37,786 bases of DNA, taken from contig CANQWM010000030.1 of assembly GCA_947627535.1 (NCBI GenBank), forward strand, positions 1 to 37,786, in the 5' to 3' direction. The stretch is from an uncultured Acetatifactor sp. (GTDB lineage Bacteria; Bacillota; Clostridia; Lachnospirales; Lachnospiraceae). The translations under genes and the position numbers were made by a program. Positions 1 through 6,972 of this stretch are shown here, in pieces. Under the pieces are notes generated by a model. That model saw nothing but the letters and a program-made list of their open reading frames with translations, made no database searches and was not told where the DNA came from. How positions within the stretch are numbered: the stretch's first letter is position 1; every line of letters starts with the position of its first letter.

Positions 1-30
1 AGCGGCTATTTATTTGGTGGCAAAATCGGC

Positions 31-67
31 TTCAAATAATCTGCACAAGGCGGGTTCAAATAATCTG
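31..67. repeat. Two 13-bp direct repeats
   Basis: TTCAAATAATCTG occurs at 31-43 and again at 55-67, a 24-bp period. On the minus strand both copies end in the same in-frame TGA, so the second copy lies just past the stop of the 26-codon ORF at 56-136. This may be a local duplication or part of a recognition array; only two copies are visible and the window edge cuts the context. Confidence 0.6.
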
Positions 68-136
68 ACGGATGACACCCTGGAAGTGCAGGTGACGCTC
101 TGTCTCGAAGTCCCTGCCCCGTGATGCAATCTTCAT
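56..136 (-). CDS. Very small ORF of the mobile element (26 aa)
   Basis: A 26-codon ORF beginning MKIASRGRDF and ending VIRQII. It is preceded by a strong ribosome site (GAAGGAGG about 10 nt upstream of the ATG) and follows the 64-aa gene at 163-357 by only 26 nt, so the two look co-transcribed. No family is recognised. It may be a complete small protein or a gene truncated by the duplicated TTCAAATAATCTG segment, which supplies its stop codon. Confidence 0.4.
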   Translation of the reverse strand: MKIASRGRDFETERHLHFQGVIRQII

Positions 137-162
137 TTTGTTTCTAACCTCCTTCACGCTCT

Positions 163-357
163 TCATGACAGCTTGTGGGCTGTATGCTTGATCTCAGCAT
201 CTTCGGTAATTCTGGCCCCAGCTTCTACGCCGTCGATGTATGCCGTCGCGATTGCTACAATAACGGGGCGCCTTTTCTCCGGTACACCCATCAGAATATC
301 TATCAATTTACGGGCGCTTCCGATCTGCTCATCACTGTAAATTTTTTCTGCTTCCAT
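163..357 (-). CDS. Small accessory protein divergent from the XRE repressor (64 aa)
   Basis: The ATG at 357 has an AAAGGAGA ribosome site a few bases upstream. A longer reading to 645 would run through the divergent promoter and into the repressor gene, so it is rejected. The product begins MEAEKIYSDEQIG and contains KRRPVIVAIATAYIDG; it is acidic at both ends with a short hydrophobic centre. Position and control (its -10 box lies inside an operator-like dyad) are typical of the early or excision-control gene of a prophage or integrative element, but no family is recognised. It is probably silenced by the XRE protein encoded divergently. Confidence 0.7.
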   Translation of the reverse strand: MEAEKIYSDEQIGSARKLIDILMGVPEKRRPVIVAIATAYIDGVEAGARITEDAEIKHTAHKLS

Positions 358-385
358 TTTGTTGTCTCCTTTCTGTGTTGGTTTT

Positions 386-420
386 AGGACTATTATAAGT
401 CCTTTAATCAACCATGTCAA
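386..420 (-). promoter_or_regulatory. Consensus promoter with overlapping repressor dyad
   Basis: On the minus strand TTGACA (420-415), a 17-nt spacer and TATAAT (397-392) form a consensus promoter for the 64-aa gene. The -10 box is exactly the 6-nt centre of an inverted repeat, AGGACT-N6-AGTCCT (386-403). A repressor bound there would block the polymerase. The same half-site AGGACT recurs at 459-464 inside the XRE promoter, which fits one regulator acting on both divergent promoters. Confidence 0.8.
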
Positions 421-450
421 TATGTTATTTGTTGATTTTAGAACTTTTTG

Positions 451-479
451 TTGACAAGAGGACTCTTTGATAGTAATAT
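451..479 (+). promoter_or_regulatory. Promoter of the XRE repressor gene
   Basis: TTGACA (451-456), a 17-nt spacer and TAATAT (474-479). Transcription would start near 486, which rules out the upstream ATG at 467 as the gene start and supports the TTG at 506. The spacer holds a short dyad AAGAG-GA-CTCTT (456-467) that includes the AGGACT half-site seen in the divergent operator, suggesting autoregulation. Confidence 0.75.
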
Positions 480-505
480 CAAATCTGAAAGGAGGTGAAT
501 CTGTT

Positions 506-1006
506 TTGAATGAACGAATTAAGAAACTGCGTAAGGCTCTTGATCTTACGCAGAAGGAATTTGCGGAACGCATAGGAATGAAGCGCAATAGTATTGCCTT
601 AATCGAAAATGGAAGGAATACTTCAGAGCAAACAATTTTTGCCATTTGCAGAGAATTTAATGTAAATGAAGAATGGTTAAAGACGGGCGCCGGGGAAATG
701 TTTAGAGCTGCTCCCAGTTCCGCGCTGGATGCGCTGGCGGAGGAATATAAACTGTCTTCATCCTCTTATGTAATGGTTGAAAAGTTTGTAAACCTCAAGC
801 CGGAAGCCCAAGAAACAATCTTTAATTATATCCGCGAAGTGGCTGCGGCGTTCCGGTCCAGTGAAGTAGAACCAGAGGTTCCTTCCGTTCCTGCTGCCGA
901 TCTGTCTGGCTTAAGCATAGACGAAAAGGTTGCGCTTTACCGGTCGGAACTGGAACGCGAAGAAAAAGCAGGGAAAAAGTCAGAAGTGTCACGGCATGGC
1001 GCATAG
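506..1006 (+). CDS. XRE-family (Cro/CI-type) transcriptional repressor
   Basis: A DNA-binding repressor of about 166 aa. The start is TTG at 506, set 10 nt after a perfect AAAGGAGGTGA ribosome site and downstream of the promoter at 451-479. Residues 1-65 form a helix-turn-helix domain (LTQKEFAERIGMKRNSIALIEN), followed by the 'NEEWLKTGAGEMF' segment typical of this phage and ICE repressor group. The C-terminal half is predicted helical and may mediate dimerisation. It sits back-to-back with the 64-aa gene and near a serine recombinase, so its likely role is keeping the element quiescent. No peptidase catalytic residues of LexA/CI type are evident, so induction probably does not use self-cleavage. 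Confidence 0.9.
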   Translation: MNERIKKLRKALDLTQKEFAERIGMKRNSIALIENGRNTSEQTIFAICREFNVNEEWLKTGAGEMFRAAPSSALDALAEEYKLSSSSYVMVEKFVNLKPEAQETIFNYIREVAAAFRSSEVEPEVPSVPAADLSGLSIDEKVALYRSELEREEKAGKKSEVSRHGA

Positions 1007-1080
1007 AAAAAGGATTGTTGTAAAAATTTCTATTTAATGTACATCGCGCCGCAATTATACATAGTAAAAGGAGAATAAAA

Positions 1081-1704
1081 ATGGCTAAAGAGAAAAGAAA
1101 CACAGGAAAACCTTTTTACAAAAAAATTTGGTTCTGGATTATTGTAATAATTTTTTTCGCCGCTGTTGCATCCGGCAGAAATAAAGAAACAGATAATTCC
1201 TCTGAAGATAATACCTCTGTTATCTCGTCTTCGGAACCATCCGTTGCGCCCACTGATGAATCTGAAACAATTCCGGAAGAGACTTTGGCTTCCGATTCCG
1301 GAAACCCTGATGAATCTGAAGCAGTTCCAGAAGAAACTTCTGCTTCCGATTCTGGCGACTCATTAGCAGATGTTGACATAACTTTCTATGATGAATTTCG
1401 TAATGATGTTACTGGAAAATGGCGTAAGGCTCTTGCACTGACTAATTCCCAGATTCAAGATTATGCTGTAGATTACTATAACACATATTTCCAGTCCGAC
1501 GATGAGGTCCATATTATTTATAATTTCTCTTTAAATACTGTGAATTGCTTAAAAGTTTTCGGAAACGAACTGTTTATTTCCATTACTGATTATGTCGATG
1601 ACGAAGAACATGATGCAAAAATCGCATGTTCCGGCACTTTTCTTGGTGAATACCATATAAATATTGATACCGGCGAAATTACCTACAATTCCTTTGATGA
1701 GTAA
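1081..1704 (+). CDS. Membrane-anchored extracellular hypothetical protein
   Basis: 207 aa with a clear ribosome site (AAAGGAG) before ATG 1081. A short basic N-terminus (KEKRNTGKPFYKK) is followed by one hydrophobic helix (about residues 17-33, WFWIIVIIFFAAVASG). Next comes a low-complexity Ser/Glu/Asp linker (about 35-100) holding two near-identical 17-residue units (DESETIPEETLASDSG- and DESEAVPEETSASDSG-). The folded C-terminal domain of about 105 residues is not assigned. The acidic, Ser-rich linker suggests display outside the membrane. It lies between repressor and recombinase, so it is cargo or a lysogenic-conversion-like gene of the element. Confidence 0.8.
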   Translation: MAKEKRNTGKPFYKKIWFWIIVIIFFAAVASGRNKETDNSSEDNTSVISSSEPSVAPTDESETIPEETLASDSGNPDESEAVPEETSASDSGDSLADVDITFYDEFRNDVTGKWRKALALTNSQIQDYAVDYYNTYFQSDDEVHIIYNFSLNTVNCLKVFGNELFISITDYVDDEEHDAKIACSGTFLGEYHINIDTGEITYNSFDE

Positions 1705-1710
1705 TAAAAA

Positions 1711-1735
1711 GGCGGCTTCCCTTTCAGAAACCGCC
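1711..1735 (+). terminator. Hairpin after the membrane-protein gene
   Basis: GGCGG (1711-1715) pairs with CCGCC (1731-1735), with a further TTC/GAA pairing inside. It starts 6 nt after the stop codon of the gene at 1081-1704. No uridine run follows directly, so on its own it is a weak terminator; it may act with the larger structure at 1740-1813. Confidence 0.4.
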
Positions 1736-1739
1736 CTCT

Positions 1740-1813
1740 GCTATGCAGCATAGGCCACATAGAATAAAGCTTCGCACCCTCTATTCTACCATAAAGCCGT
1801 GCTGCTGCATAGC
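1740..1813 (+). terminator. Long nested inverted repeat followed by a T-rich tract
   Basis: GCTATGCAGCA (1740-1750) is perfectly complementary to TGCTGCATAGC (1803-1813). Inside it TAGAATA pairs with TATTCTA, and a short GGC/GCC pairing is possible between. TTTATTTTTT follows immediately. The 74-nt fold could be an elaborate terminator insulating the recombinase gene, or a structured RNA or recombination-related site; the tract ends only about 30 nt before the recombinase ribosome site. Confidence 0.6.
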
Positions 1814-1852
1814 TTTATTTTTTATACCTTTTTACAGAATGGAGATGATGTT

Positions 1853-3241
1853 ATGTACTTTTCACAGTCTTGTCCGGAATTGATTGGAATGCGCGTCTGT
1901 AAGTATATCCGGTGCAGTCACGACGACCAGGTACTGCATGGGGATACTCTGGAAGCGCAAAACGAAATCCTTGATGAATTCATCCAGAAAAACCATCTGA
2001 TCCTTGTTGATACCTTTGTAGACGAAGCGCTCACCGCCCGGAAGCGGTACACAAAACGGAAAGAATTTGTCCGCCTGCTGGATGGCGTCCGGCGCCATGA
2101 TTTTGAATTGATTATTTTTACAAAATTAGACCGTTGGTTCCGCAATATCGGCGACTATCATAAGATTCAGGAAGTTCTGGAAGCAAACGGCGTCCAATGG
2201 AAAGCGGTCACAGAGTCCTACGACACCACAACCACAAACGGACGTCTCCACATCAACATCCGGTTGTCCGTGGCGCAGGATGAATGTGACCGGGACAGTG
2301 ACAGGATCAAAGACGTTTTTGCTTATAAGTTGAAAAACAAAACGTATCTTTCCGGCAGCCTGCCGCGCGGCCTTATGCTGGACGCGGAAAAACACGTTGT
2401 CATAGATCCTGAATGGAAACAATTTGCTCTTGATATGTTCGATTACTTTGAAGCCACCAATTCCAAGCGCGGGACGCTGCTGTACTTGAAGGAAAAATAC
2501 GGGATGTATCTGTGCTACGATACGATCCAGCGGAATCTCCGCAACCCTCTTTATAAAGGGCAGTACCGGGGTGATCCCGACTTTTGCGAAGCACTGATCC
2601 CTCCGGAACGCTTCGACCGTATCCAGGAATTAAGTGAAAGAAACATCCGGCAGCGCGGGACGAATCGGACGTACATTTTCACCGGCCTTTTAATCTGCTC
2701 TGATTGTGACCATTACCTTGTAAGCAATACTTCCGTCCGCACCAGAAGGGACGGATCCCGCTATGAATATCCTGCGTACCGCTGCAACCAGCACTTTTCC
2801 TCCCATAGCTGCCCGCGGAATAAGACGTACCGGGAAGAGAAGATAGAAGCGTACCTGCTTTCCCACATCCGCCCGGCGCTGGCGGAATATGTAGCACAGT
2901 ATGAAATAGATGGCTGCTGCCCGCAGACGAAAAGCCCGGCTACAGAAGCCGCCCGGATCCGGGCGAAGATGAAAAAACTGTATGACCTCTTCATGGATGA
3001 CCTCATAGACAAGGATCTGTATAAAACGGAATATTCCCGCTTACAGCAGGCGCTTTCCGATTCCATTTCCTCTGCAGAAGCTCCACATAAGGACATCGGA
3101 TCCTTGAAAGAATTCTTGAAACAGGGATGGGAAGATATATACCGGACCTTTACGATCCAGGAAAAAGCTGCTTTCTGGAAATCTTTTGTGCGTTCCATCC
3201 GCGTTCGCGAAGACGGAACGATGGATATTACTTTTTTATAG
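1853..3241 (+). CDS. Large serine site-specific recombinase (integrase) of the element
   Basis: The start is ATG 1853 (462 aa), behind GGAGATGATG; an earlier ATG at 1799 falls inside the structured region and is rejected. The N-terminal resolvase domain (about residues 10-150) shows the catalytic motif YIRCSHDDQ with the nucleophilic serine, then GDTLEAQ and FTKLDRWFRN. A recombinase domain follows (about 180-280), then a zinc ribbon (about 290-350) with CSDC...C...C cysteines, then a helical C-terminus. This family cuts and rejoins attP/attB through a 5' phosphoserine link to integrate and, with a helper, excise. It is the last gene before the disrupted ABC ATPase, the usual position beside an attachment site. 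At 462 aa it is at the short end of the large-serine class. Confidence 0.93.
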   Translation: MYFSQSCPELIGMRVCKYIRCSHDDQVLHGDTLEAQNEILDEFIQKNHLILVDTFVDEALTARKRYTKRKEFVRLLDGVRRHDFELIIFTKLDRWFRNIGDYHKIQEVLEANGVQWKAVTESYDTTTTNGRLHINIRLSVAQDECDRDSDRIKDVFAYKLKNKTYLSGSLPRGLMLDAEKHVVIDPEWKQFALDMFDYFEATNSKRGTLLYLKEKYGMYLCYDTIQRNLRNPLYKGQYRGDPDFCEALIPPERFDRIQELSERNIRQRGTNRTYIFTGLLICSDCDHYLVSNTSVRTRRDGSRYEYPAYRCNQHFSSHSCPRNKTYREEKIEAYLLSHIRPALAEYVAQYEIDGCCPQTKSPATEAARIRAKMKKLYDLFMDDLIDKDLYKTEYSRLQQALSDSISSAEAPHKDIGSLKEFLKQGWEDIYRTFTIQEKAAFWKSFVRSIRVREDGTMDITFL

Positions 3242-3275
3242 ATACCGTTTTACTAACTACGCATTCCCCGTTGGT
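3242..3275. other. Probable element-chromosome junction (att site)
   Basis: Homology of the minus-strand ABC ATPase stops after ADEPTG plus one Asn codon; the family continues with NLD or ALD. The next codons are GCG and TAG, supplied by sequence bordering the recombinase gene. The crossover should therefore lie near 3257-3270, around CCCCGTTGG. The partner junction lies left of the window, so the exact core cannot be read here. Confidence 0.65.
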
Positions 3276-3784
3276 TCATCGGCCAGAATCAGCTTGGGCT
3301 GATTGATGATCGCTCTGGCACAGGCACAGCGTTGTTTCTGTCCACCCGAAACCTGATAAGGATATTTCTCTAAAATATCTGTGATACCCAGCGTCTTTGC
3401 CGTCTCACGGACTTTCCCGTCGATCTGCGCAGCGGGCACATTGTTGATCGTCAGCGCCAGTGCAATATTTTCAGAAACCGTCAGCGTATCCAACAGATTG
3501 AAATCCTGAAAAACAAAACCGAGGTTTTCCCTGCGAAAACGGGCCAGTTCCTTTTCTTTCAGTTCCGTCACGTCGGTTCCATCCAGAAAAATATGCCCTG
3601 CACTCACGGTATCAATGGTAGAAATACAGTTGAGCATCGTTGTCTTGCCGGATCCGGAAGCGCCCATGATACCGACAAATTCACCTGCATGAACCGAAAA
3701 GCTGATGTCGTCAATGGCCTTTGTGAGATTGTCCTGATCACCATAGTATTTCTGGATATGTTCCAGGCGTAAAATTTCTTTCAT
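3257..3784 (-). pseudogene. ABC-transporter ATP-binding protein, C-terminally truncated by element insertion
   Basis: The start is ATG 3784 (AGAGG upstream), giving 175 aa against about 230-255 for the family. Visible are Walker A (GASGSGKTT), the Q-loop (FVFQDFNLLDTLT), the signature VSGGQKQR and Walker B (LILADEP). The protein ends right after EPTGNA, so the D-loop, switch histidine and the rest are lost. The sequence is of the BceA/MacB-like type that works with FtsX-like permeases, often in peptide-antibiotic detoxification. The missing 3' end and the permease are expected beyond the other end of the mobile element. Without the H-loop it should not be an active ATPase. Confidence 0.85.
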
Positions 3785-3841
3785 GCTTAAACCTCTATTT
3801 ACATTCATAAAGAAAAGACAACGTACTGTGCAGCCGCACTG

Positions 3842-3858
3842 CGCCCGCGAAGCGGGCG
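3842..3858. repeat. Short perfect GC hairpin upstream of the ABC gene
   Basis: CGCCCGC-GAA-GCGGGCG forms a 7-bp stem with a 3-nt loop, 58 bp upstream of the ABC ATPase start. No T-run follows on either strand, so it is not a standard terminator. The rest of 3785-4005 shows no gene. Confidence 0.4.
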
Positions 3859-4005
3859 GATACTGGAGTTTATTCTACCACAAGTACAGAATCATTCTAC
3901 CATATCAACAGGCGATTGTACAATAGCTTCTGAAAGTAATATTAGAAGTTGCAATACAAGACATTTTCTTTTTTCCGACCGAGCAAACATTGGCCGCTTT
4001 AACAA

Positions 4006-4750
4006 TTACGGCATCCGGCCCTTCTGAGCCTCCTCCGGAGCCACAAAGTCATTGATATTCACAATATCAATGGCTCCTCCAATTGTATCAAAGGACAATA
4101 TTTTTGCTATACTCTCTGGATCATCAGTTGTTACATCGACTTGAATACAATTCTTTTCTTCTCTCAAACCGACGCTGAAAACAAAGGACATATCTTCATT
4201 GCCTTCTATTTCCTGATTAATGCTTTCCATCAAGTTTTCAAGATAGGCTAACGAAAATGTCGCCGTCTTAAAAACAGTATTACTCTCTGTTAAGGAAGGA
4301 TTTAATGCAAAAACCTTTTCCTGGTTTTCCGCTGTATTCTCTGTCAGCAAAACAACCCATTGCCCCCGTTTCATCAGGGTAACTGCCGCCCCAAACTGCT
4401 TCATAAGGAACTAACGCGCCTGTACTACCAGGATTAATGGAAACAGGCACATCTATACACGTTTCCTCCTTCTGCAACTCTCCGTTTATGTCTTCAATGT
4501 CAACACTGTTATCCTGCATCATTTCTTTCCTAATCGAGGAAGAAGCGTCTGCCTGAATGTTTGAAATATTATTTTCAATCAATAAATCATCATCTTTCGA
4601 TGATAAAAAAAGATTTGTTACCGGTATGCCGACAGCGAGCAGTATCATAAGGCAACCCGCCGTTACACGTATAACCTTTTTGGCGTTCCGCATTTTTTCC
4701 CGCCTCTCTGCAAAAAAACGGTGGTAGCTGCTTGCACCATTATCCTCCAT
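4006..4750 (-). pseudogene. Membrane-anchored extracytoplasmic protein, broken by a poly-G frameshift
   Basis: Two reading frames join into one protein. The first begins at ATG 4750 (GGAGGAGG upstream) and contains a transmembrane helix (VTAGCLMILLAVGIPVTNLFL, about residues 30-50) and ...VWGGSYPDETG. The second continues QWVVLLTENTAENQEKVF... to the stop at 4006. The frames switch at a run of five G on the coding strand (4363-4367); four G would restore a single protein of about 247 aa. The outer domain is unrecognised. The first 13 residues (MEDNGASSYHRFF) resemble, from memory, the start of sigma-70-like factors of Lachnospiraceae. A fusion or deletion at the 5' end is therefore possible, with the original membrane protein starting at the MRNAKK methionine. 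Confidence 0.7.
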
Positions 4751-4783
4751 ACCTTAAAAACCTCCTCCCTGATGTATTGCCTA

Positions 4784-5122
4784 CTATTTAAACGAAGAAG
4801 CAGCAAAATTCTCACACTTTAATTTCTTATCATTAAAATATTTTTTTGCAGGGTCAATGAACTGTTCATACTCCTGTCCGTCCGTCGCCCTGGTGACAAC
4901 CCGCATGATTGGATTTTCAAAACTATATCCTTCTGCCTTATAAACCGTGACACAGCCGCCGTCGCTTAACCCTCTGGAACTCAAACCGCCCATAACAAGG
5001 GTATGAATCCCATTAAAAGTGTTTTGAAAATCAGTTGTTTCCTTTCCTGTTCTGATGCTTTCCTTGTGGGGTAAGGTATCATTCACCCTGTAAGAACCAT
5101 TATTTAATCCGGTTACATTCAT
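4784..5122 (-). CDS. Hypothetical protein (112 aa)
   Basis: The start is ATG 5122, 6 nt after an AGGAGGT ribosome site; the upstream ATG at 5140 has none. The product starts MNVTGLNNGSYRVNDT and ends ENFAASSFK, with no signal peptide or membrane helix. The segment YSFENPIMRVVTRATDGQEYEQFIDP resembles a motif I associate with uncharacterised clostridial proteins, but I cannot name a family. It lies 33 nt upstream of the broken membrane-protein gene and is probably co-transcribed with it. The short length may mean C-terminal truncation. Confidence 0.6.
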   Translation of the reverse strand: MNVTGLNNGSYRVNDTLPHKESIRTGKETTDFQNTFNGIHTLVMGGLSSRGLSDGGCVTVYKAEGYSFENPIMRVVTRATDGQEYEQFIDPAKKYFNDKKLKCENFAASSFK

Positions 5123-5209
5123 ATCAATACCTCCTCGCATCAGGTTCCCATTTTGGGCACCGAATGACTATGCCACCAGCGCAGAAAAGGAAGCGCCGCA
5201 TAAGCAGAA

Positions 5210-5237
5210 AATGCCCCGGCCTTTAGGCCGGGGCATT
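5210..5237 (-). terminator. Strong intrinsic terminator of the rpn gene
   Basis: A perfect 12-bp stem, AATGCCCCGGCC with GGCCGGGGCATT, and a 4-nt loop. On the minus strand it is followed by TTTTC and lies 47 nt past the stop of the gene at 5285-6259. It separates that gene from the small hypothetical downstream. Confidence 0.85.
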
Positions 5238-5284
5238 CCCTGCGTCACAATCTATTCTTTCTTGTCCATATTTCCGGAGCCGTT

Positions 5285-6259
5285 CTATTCTTCCAGCCTG
5301 GCAAGGACGGCCGCTTCCTCCGGCCCGCATTCCTCATAGGCCCTGCAGATCCGGTCGACCTCTTCCCTGTCCGTTAAAAGGTCCTCCGCGATCTTCTCCG
5401 GAGCTTCTCCCTTCTGCAGTTTGCCGCAGACCTGATGGACCAGAAGACGACGCTCACCGCGCTCCATGCCTTGTTCTATGCCGTCCTCCACGCCCTCCTC
5501 ATACCTTACCTCCAGCGCGTCGTCCATGTTGAACTGTGTGTACAGCATATTTTGCACCTCCGTCCCGTGCTCCCGTACAAAGTCCGCAAAGATCCCTTCC
5601 CTGACGCTGTCCTGCACCGCAAGGGTTACCGCCGTGTCGCGGTCCATATCGTCGCTCTGCAGGTAGGTCCGGATCCGTTCTATAAACCAGGAATACTCAT
5701 ACAAGGGCAGACAGTCCTGCAGCAGCCTGTGACCTGTCGGGAGATTGATGTTGACCATCTTTACTTTTAATTCTAGCATAGGTTCCTGTGTCTTTGCAAT
5801 ATATCCATCCGAAAGTTTTAATACTTTTTCCTCCGGCATCTCCTTCGTCCCGTTGTAGAACATGTAGAATTCCGGCGTGGGAATGGGGAGCCGCTTCTCT
5901 CTGTACAGGTTCCGGTCCTGCAGGAGCTTCTCCATGGTACGCCCGTAGTACAGCACGCTCCGCAGGGGCATGTTCTCATTCACCGTGGACTGATGCTCGC
6001 TGATCACCAGCATCCTCCCTTTCACGGTAAAGCCAAGATCGTTCTTTCTGGCCAGGAACAGCACGCCGTCCAGGGTCGTGATCTGGATCTCCTCCGGAGC
6101 GGCCTCCTCTCCGGACAGCGCCGTGTAGAGCTTGGCGGCATTCTCCGGCTTGCTGAAAAGGGTGGTGAACACGTCGGACTTCAGCTCCCTGTTAGACACC
6201 TCCTTCCCACCTTTTTTCGTCCCAGCATTAGCCAGTTCATTTGTCCTGTCTTCTGTCAT
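5285..6259 (-). CDS. Rpn-family PD-(D/E)XK nuclease / putative transposase
   Basis: 324 aa, ATG 6259 preceded by GGAGGGACCTGC. The N-terminal half (about residues 25-230) has the Rpn layout: SDVFTTLFSKPENAAKLYTAL, then the catalytic region ISEHQSTVNENMPLRSVLYYGR with the E-x-Q core. The C-terminus is an acidic helical tail with repeated EGVEDGIEQGMERGER. Rpn proteins (E. coli RpnA-E) are DNA endonucleases that promote RecA-independent recombination, and many are linked to phage defence. They were formerly annotated as transposases (PF04754 group). It has its own promoter and terminator and is therefore monocistronic. A second, different Rpn protein is at 36817-37647. Confidence 0.85.
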   Translation of the reverse strand: MTEDRTNELANAGTKKGGKEVSNRELKSDVFTTLFSKPENAAKLYTALSGEEAAPEEIQITTLDGVLFLARKNDLGFTVKGRMLVISEHQSTVNENMPLRSVLYYGRTMEKLLQDRNLYREKRLPIPTPEFYMFYNGTKEMPEEKVLKLSDGYIAKTQEPMLELKVKMVNINLPTGHRLLQDCLPLYEYSWFIERIRTYLQSDDMDRDTAVTLAVQDSVREGIFADFVREHGTEVQNMLYTQFNMDDALEVRYEEGVEDGIEQGMERGERRLLVHQVCGKLQKGEAPEKIAEDLLTDREEVDRICRAYEECGPEEAAVLARLEE

Positions 6260-6354
6260 AAGCAGGTCCCTCCTGTTGATTTGATAGTTTTTTGTCCTGA
6301 AAAATGCCGCAGAATTTGCGAAGAAAATAGATAATATCTTTCAAGGATATATAG

Positions 6355-6383
6355 ATTGTAACAGGAAAAGGAAAGTTTGTAAA
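6355..6383 (-). promoter_or_regulatory. Promoter of the rpn gene
   Basis: On the minus strand TTTACA (6383-6378), a 17-nt spacer and TACAAT (6360-6355), giving a leader of about 90 nt before ATG 6259. Confidence 0.6.
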
Positions 6384-6419
6384 GCAAAAAATAACTGCTG
6401 CAGCAGATTTATCAAAAGC

Positions 6420-6661
6420 TTAATATTTCTTAAACAATTTAATGTCTGTTCCCGACAATGGATCCAATTTCTTTAAACAGTAATTCACAATAATTATGCA
6501 TATCATGATTCCCATTTTTTCATACTGTTCCTGATAGCATGAACGGAACTCTAAATACGAATCTCGGATATAGTCACATGCTTGCTCTACATCATAACTA
6601 TCAAATAATCTGTCTCGCCTAAATTTTCAATTTTTTTCTGCGGTTTCAGACTATTGCTCAT
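6420..6661 (-). pseudogene. Remnant of a small gene, frameshifted
   Basis: From ATG 6661 one frame reads MSNSLKPQKKIENLGETDYL and soon stops. A second frame then reads RLFDSYDVEQACDYIRDSYL and on to the stop at 6420, ending DIKLFKKY. The 242-nt span is one base short of a whole number of codons, as expected from a single indel. No ribosome site precedes the ATG. The family is not recognised. Together with the next entry this accounts for most of the 700-nt stretch between the rpn gene and the lipoprotein gene. Confidence 0.4.
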
Positions 6662-6710
6662 ATAAACACTTGCTATGACAGCAACAAGCCCAAAATATTA
6701 CATCTATTTT

Positions 6711-6848
6711 CTAATTTTTCGCCAGAAGGTATCCCTCCAGCGCATAGCCGATATAGGCTGTCACAAGCGCGATACTGATTTTCGGGTACAGACTCCTGAT
6801 CTGCACCGCCGCATCAAATGACCACAAATTTCTTTTAACGCTGCGTAT
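6711..6848 (-). pseudogene. Fragment of a LytTR/CheY-like response regulator receiver domain
   Basis: The minus strand reads FDAAVQIRSLYPKISIALVT followed by AYIGYALEGYLLAKN and a TAG stop at 6711. This matches the alpha3-beta4-alpha4 part of receiver domains of LytTR-type regulators ('A..IR...P.I.I.FVTAY..YALEGY..KA'). The phospho-acceptor half and the DNA-binding domain are absent, and the 5' part (from an ATG at 6848) is unrelated sequence. It is a decayed relic, consistent with a second two-component system once present in this island. The region around 6840-6870 also shares a TGTTTT-CAGCATGAT stretch with 9630-9660. Confidence 0.6.
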
Positions 6849-6909
6849 CATGCTGCAAAACAGGGATTCCGTTTTTAAAAATTTGTCCGATCACTACCGT
6901 CTGAATCAC

Positions 6910-6935
6910 AAAAAGCAGAGCTGATAAAGCTCTGC
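6910..6935 (-). terminator. Intrinsic terminator after the lipoprotein operon
   Basis: GCAGAGCT pairs with AGCTCTGC around a 5-nt loop, followed on the minus strand by TTTTTG. It lies 37 nt past the stop of the solute-binding lipoprotein gene at 6973. Confidence 0.9.
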
Positions 6936-6972
6936 CATTTTTAACCTGGCTGCTGATTTTCATAGATATATT

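Noticed and set aside
467..505. Upstream ATG start for the XRE repressor
   Set aside because: It lies inside the promoter spacer and -10 region; TTG 506 has the AAAGGAGGTGA site.
163..645. 160-codon minus-strand frame covering the small gene
   Set aside because: Only the last 64 codons follow a ribosome site; the upstream part runs through the divergent promoter and antisense to the XRE gene.
3842..3858. Terminator for a gene upstream of the ABC ATPase
   Set aside because: No T-run follows the stem on either strand.
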